A stretch of DNA of 39,533 nucleotides from contig JAFDVU010000051.1 of NCBI GenBank assembly GCA_018268835.1, positions 1-39,533 on the forward strand. The letters are read 5' to 3'. The notes under the pieces are model-generated. The model made no database searches. It was given only the letters and a program-made list of their open reading frames with translations, and was not told where the DNA came from. The translations under genes were made by a program, and so were the position numbers. This document shows positions 39,479 to 39,533 of this stretch, piece after piece. How positions within the stretch are numbered: position 1 is the stretch's first letter; every line of letters begins with the position of its first letter. Source of the DNA: Acidobacteriota bacterium. GTDB taxonomy: Bacteria; Acidobacteriota; Terriglobia; Bryobacterales; Bryobacteraceae.

Positions 39479-39533
39479 TGCACTCAGAGGGTGGCGGTGG
39501 GAGGGGACTCACCGCCTGGGATGCTGTCTGTAT

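Overview
The window looks like a chromosomal segment of a high-GC acidobacterium of the Solibacter/Bryobacter type. The evidence is lineage-typical families: two Oar-like TonB-dependent receptors of about 1,150 residues with an N-terminal carboxypeptidase-regulatory-like domain, a TIGR03435 'soil-associated' protein, a TIGR03437 'Solibacter' domain, PEP-CTERM-type surface proteins, a DUF2277 protein and a secretin with a C-terminal cohesin domain. I saw no rRNA, tRNA, CRISPR array, transposase or phage gene. The taxonomic call is inference from gene content.

Layout. 1-2.9 kb: the 3' end of an unknown gene converges on a minus-strand operon (two-TM DUF6526-like protein, phosphoglycerate dehydrogenase-like SerA, alpha/beta hydrolase). 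2.9-8.8 kb: TonB receptor 1, DUF2277, a secreted TIGR03437-domain protein (possibly frameshifted at its end), and a YCII-like/beta-domain secreted protein. 8.8-12.7 kb: an accessory stretch with longer gaps and visibly less GC-rich patches. It holds a PEP-CTERM protein, an ATP-grasp ligase and an IPTL-CTERM-like protein, plus degraded remnants of TIGR03437 and TIGR03435 genes. 12.7-17.1 kb: an intact TIGR03435 gene and TonB receptor 2. 17.2-22.1 kb: an unknown coiled-coil protein, galU, a seven-iron-type ferredoxin, queD overlapping a DinG-like Fe-S helicase, and smpB. 22.2-26 kb: a secretion/pilus operon (gspD with cohesin, two pseudopilins) ending in a 74-residue protein that looks like a miniature flagellar rod protein. 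26-32.7 kb: a B12-binding radical SAM protein, a TPR metallopeptidase, an M13 peptidase and an M20 amidohydrolase. 32.7-36.3 kb: a large multi-cysteine radical SAM enzyme resembling archaeal tetraether synthase (Tes), bounded by a three-unit upstream repeat and a strong GAAA-loop terminator, then a membrane protein/winged-helix regulator pair. 36.3-39.5 kb: a decaheme OmcA/MtrC-like cytochrome and a secreted SGNH acetylesterase.

The genes suggest a soil or sediment heterotroph with a large outer-membrane uptake and secretion capacity, polysaccharide deacetylation, extracellular electron transfer potential, and possibly membrane-spanning lipid synthesis. The best leads are the Tes-like enzyme, the orphan decaheme cytochrome, the mini-flagellar protein in the secretion operon, the gene remnants in the accessory stretch, and a family of extragenic palindromes. 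Several start codons were moved inward from the longest open frame because of ribosome-binding sites or signal peptides; each case is noted.
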